The position numbers were made by a program, and so were the translations under genes. A stretch of 6,617 nt of DNA, taken from NCBI GenBank assembly GCA_964628215.1, contig CAZVNF010000189.1, positions 1 through 6,617 on the forward strand, given 5' to 3'. The stretch's first letter is position 1. Every line of letters starts with the position of its first letter. This DNA is from CAIVAT01 sp964628215. GTDB lineage: Bacteria; Bacteroidota; Bacteroidia; Bacteroidales; FEN-979. Positions 5,579 to 6,617 of the stretch are shown here, one piece after another. Under the pieces are notes generated by a model. It was given only the letters and a program-made list of their open reading frames with translations, did not search any database and was not told the origin of the DNA.

Positions 5579-5919
5579 TCGGCGACAGCCTGAGTCTTCA
5601 TTGGAATAAAAGACATCATGATCTCCCGCGCCTTTAGTTGATCTATTCTGGCTTCTGCAAAGTGGGCCAGAGCTTCATTCATGATTTTCTTGTTGAACCT
5701 GGGATTATCCGGATCAAGAACCATATTGATATAGTTCAGCGAATATGTTTCAGCTTTTCCGTGTTTGGCAATCAGGCGTTCGCATAGAATTCTGGAGGTA
5801 CCATATGGGATTTTTTGGAAAAACGAAATAAATTCTTTGTTGCGCTCAAAATAATTTTGCTTTTTACTTGCTTTTGTTCGTTTTTTGTTTGTTCTTTGTT
5901 CGGTCTTAGTAGAGTTCAT
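5575..5919 (-). CDS. Possible Cro-like helix-turn-helix regulator, first gene of the early operon (114 aa)
   Basis: The N-terminal 25 residues are strongly basic (KKRTKASKK at 12-20). Residues 39-88 read as a degenerate Cro/XRE-like fold: TSRILCERLIAKHG (41-54), then YSLNYINMVLDPDNPRFNKK (59-78) and IMNEALAHFAEA (79-90). This matches the order seen in many Bacteroidota regulators, where a YVSxVLNG-type recognition segment is followed by KKIxEAAL. The C-terminal part is helical (RIDQLKAREIMMSF). The gene is divergent from the HTH gene at 6038 and leads the operon that ends at the terminator near 2147, the position of cro in lambda-like switches. Its stop overlaps the next ATG (ATGA). The HTH call is by eye and moderate; the alternative is an unrelated basic DNA-binding protein. 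There is no Shine-Dalgarno. Confidence 0.65.
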   Translation of the reverse strand: MNSTKTEQRTNKKRTKASKKQNYFERNKEFISFFQKIPYGTSRILCERLIAKHGKAETYSLNYINMVLDPDNPRFNKKIMNEALAHFAEARIDQLKAREIMMSFIPMKTQAVAE

Positions 5920-5928
5920 GTATGTTTG
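5895..5928 (+). promoter_or_regulatory. Weak rightward promoter candidate
   Basis: TTTG (5895-5898), a 22-bp spacer and a perfect TAnnTTTG (TATGTTTG, 5921-5928) could drive the gene at 6038, with a leader of about 100 nt. The spacer is longer than usual, and the element overlaps the start of the divergent gene. If real, it would face the leftward promoter at 5992-6020. Confidence 0.2.
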
Positions 5929-6000
5929 ATGTTAGATATATGAGCCGGCAAAGTAACGGTTAATTTAGCTTGAGACGAAATATATTTTGACTAAACATAC
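5920..6000. promoter_or_regulatory. Divergent switch region with inverted GTATGTTT sites
   Basis: GTATGTTT occurs on the plus strand at 5920-5927 and, inverted, on the minus strand at 6000-5993; the copies are mirror-placed near the two ends of the intergenic gap. Each overlaps a candidate -7 promoter element, so one regulator bound at both could control both directions. A short palindrome, TAACGGTTA (5954-5962), lies near the centre. This is proposed as an operator pair; no footprint-like conservation can be tested here. Confidence 0.35.
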
Positions 6001-6020
6001 TTATTTATACTGAAAACAAA
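5992..6020 (-). promoter_or_regulatory. Candidate early-operon promoter
   Basis: Read on the minus strand, TTTG (6020-6017), a 17-bp spacer and TATGTTTA (5999-5992) match the Bacteroidota pattern: -33 perfect, -7 with one mismatch, spacer slightly short. Transcription would start near 5985 and give a leader of about 65 nt before the ATG at 5919. Confidence 0.35.
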
Positions 6021-6037
6021 CTTAATAGTGCGGTCAA

Positions 6038-6412
6038 ATGATTAATCAAGAGGATATAGCAAAATTCGGACAAAGAATTATTCGAGAACTTGCTAACCGA
6101 AACATACATATTAAAGACTTTTTGAAGGAATTGAAGTGCAGGTACCCAGATGAACGTGGACTAACTGAGAATGGATTCAGGTACTCCTTAAAGCATGGAA
6201 CTTTGAAGGTATCCTTACTAGGGAAGATATCTGATCAATTAGATTACCCCATTGAATATTGGTTTACAGAAGGGGGAAAATTTAATATGCCGGAACACCA
6301 GGAATATGTTAAAAGGATTGAAACCCGGCTAAGAGAACTGGAAACGGATAAAGAAAATCTGCAAGAATTGGTTGGGGTATTGAAAGAAAAAGTTAAAGAA
6401 TTGACCAAATGA
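6038..6412 (+). CDS. XRE-like helix-turn-helix regulator with coiled-coil tail (124 aa)
   Basis: Likely the maintenance repressor of the element. Residues 8-76 fit an XRE/Cro-type domain: AKFGQRIIRELANRNIHIKD (8-27), LTENGFRYSLKHG (42-54, the recognition-helix region) and LKVSLLGKISDQLDYPIEYW (56-75), ending in the typical 'xIxYWF' closure. Residues 87-123 are a Glu/Lys/Leu-rich coiled coil, probably for dimerisation. There is no S24 LexA-type peptidase domain, so RecA-triggered self-cleavage is not expected; induction would need an antirepressor or another signal. It is transcribed divergently from the early operon over a 118-bp AT-rich gap. Codon and base use are more A/T-rich than the helicase and head genes. 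The HTH fold is a confident reading; the repressor role is inferred from position. Confidence 0.8.
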   Translation: MINQEDIAKFGQRIIRELANRNIHIKDFLKELKCRYPDERGLTENGFRYSLKHGTLKVSLLGKISDQLDYPIEYWFTEGGKFNMPEHQEYVKRIETRLRELETDKENLQELVGVLKEKVKELTK

Positions 6413-6617
6413 ATAATAATGGCTTCATCCTGGAAGACTTTGCAACCAATTGATTAAGAGGAAGGCATTGTATGAAATATATAATGTTTCGAAGACTTAT
6501 AATAATTCACGGTAACTTATATTGATTGGATTTCCATACAAACTGATAAAGTGCTGAATATTAACAAAACATAAAGCACAATATATTTTGTTTAGAAACA
6601 ATTAACTTTTACAGATA
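6413..6617. other. AT-rich stretch with no supportable gene
   Basis: By hand count, 6421-6617 is about 28% G+C. It contains only very short frames, such as a 17-codon one beginning near 6473. I see no convincing terminator after the regulator gene, no tRNA-like fold and no attachment site. It may be the leader of a gene to the right, for example an integrase or host gene, but nothing shows this. Confidence 0.5.

Noticed and set aside
5987..6011. TTGACT and TATACT as a sigma-70-type promoter for the gene at 6038
   Set aside because: The spacer is only 13 bp, too short for this type, and the host group does not use that consensus as its main promoter.
6366..6451. AATTGGTTG / CAACCAATT inverted repeat around the end of the regulator gene
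   Set aside because: Nine pairs with a 68-nt gap and no U-tract or partner structure; likely chance.

Overview
The window looks like the early/late junction of a prophage, or of a phage-like integrated element, from a member of the Bacteroidota. Three things point to that host group. None of the start codons I checked has a Shine-Dalgarno sequence, and leaders are A/T-rich. The recognisable promoter candidates resemble the Bacteroidota -33 TTTG / -7 TAnnTTTG pattern. The large helicase resembles the helicase half of the primase-helicases common in Bacteroides-type mobile DNA. Assignments come from reading the sequence and from remembered families; no database search was run.

Right end (about 5575-6617): two small regulator-like genes are divergent across a 118-bp AT-rich gap. 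The rightward gene (6038-6412) encodes an XRE/Cro-like helix-turn-helix protein with a coiled-coil tail and no LexA-type protease domain. The leftward gene (5575-5919) starts the early operon and may also be helix-turn-helix. The last 205 bp hold no gene that I can support.

Middle (2147-5919, minus strand): the early operon runs leftward through three small proteins, with two ATGA overlaps, into a 726-residue SF3/AAA+-like helicase that lacks primase domains. The helicase ends in an acidic Pro-Phe tail that resembles the SSB C-terminal tip. Just past it lies an intergenic block with six tandem ACCTACA units, a 33-bp stretch that is 31/33 A/T, and two inverted units. This is a good candidate replication origin, and it overlaps a promoter candidate for the next small gene (2229-2498). 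An intrinsic terminator (2147-2175) closes the module.

Left end (1-2123, minus strand): a new transcription unit begins with a nearly leaderless promoter candidate. It carries an unrecognised 187-residue protein, a 169-residue putative virion protein, and an S49 (SppA/ClpP-fold) head-maturation-type protease that runs off the window. A nested, perfectly centred dyad (922-963) covers both the protease start codon and its candidate -7 promoter element. It is the most unusual regulatory-looking structure here.

Taken together: a two-gene switch, replication helicase plus origin, terminator, then head genes. The layout fits a small temperate phage, and also a capsid-encoding phage satellite. No integrase, terminase, portal or tail gene is visible to decide between them.
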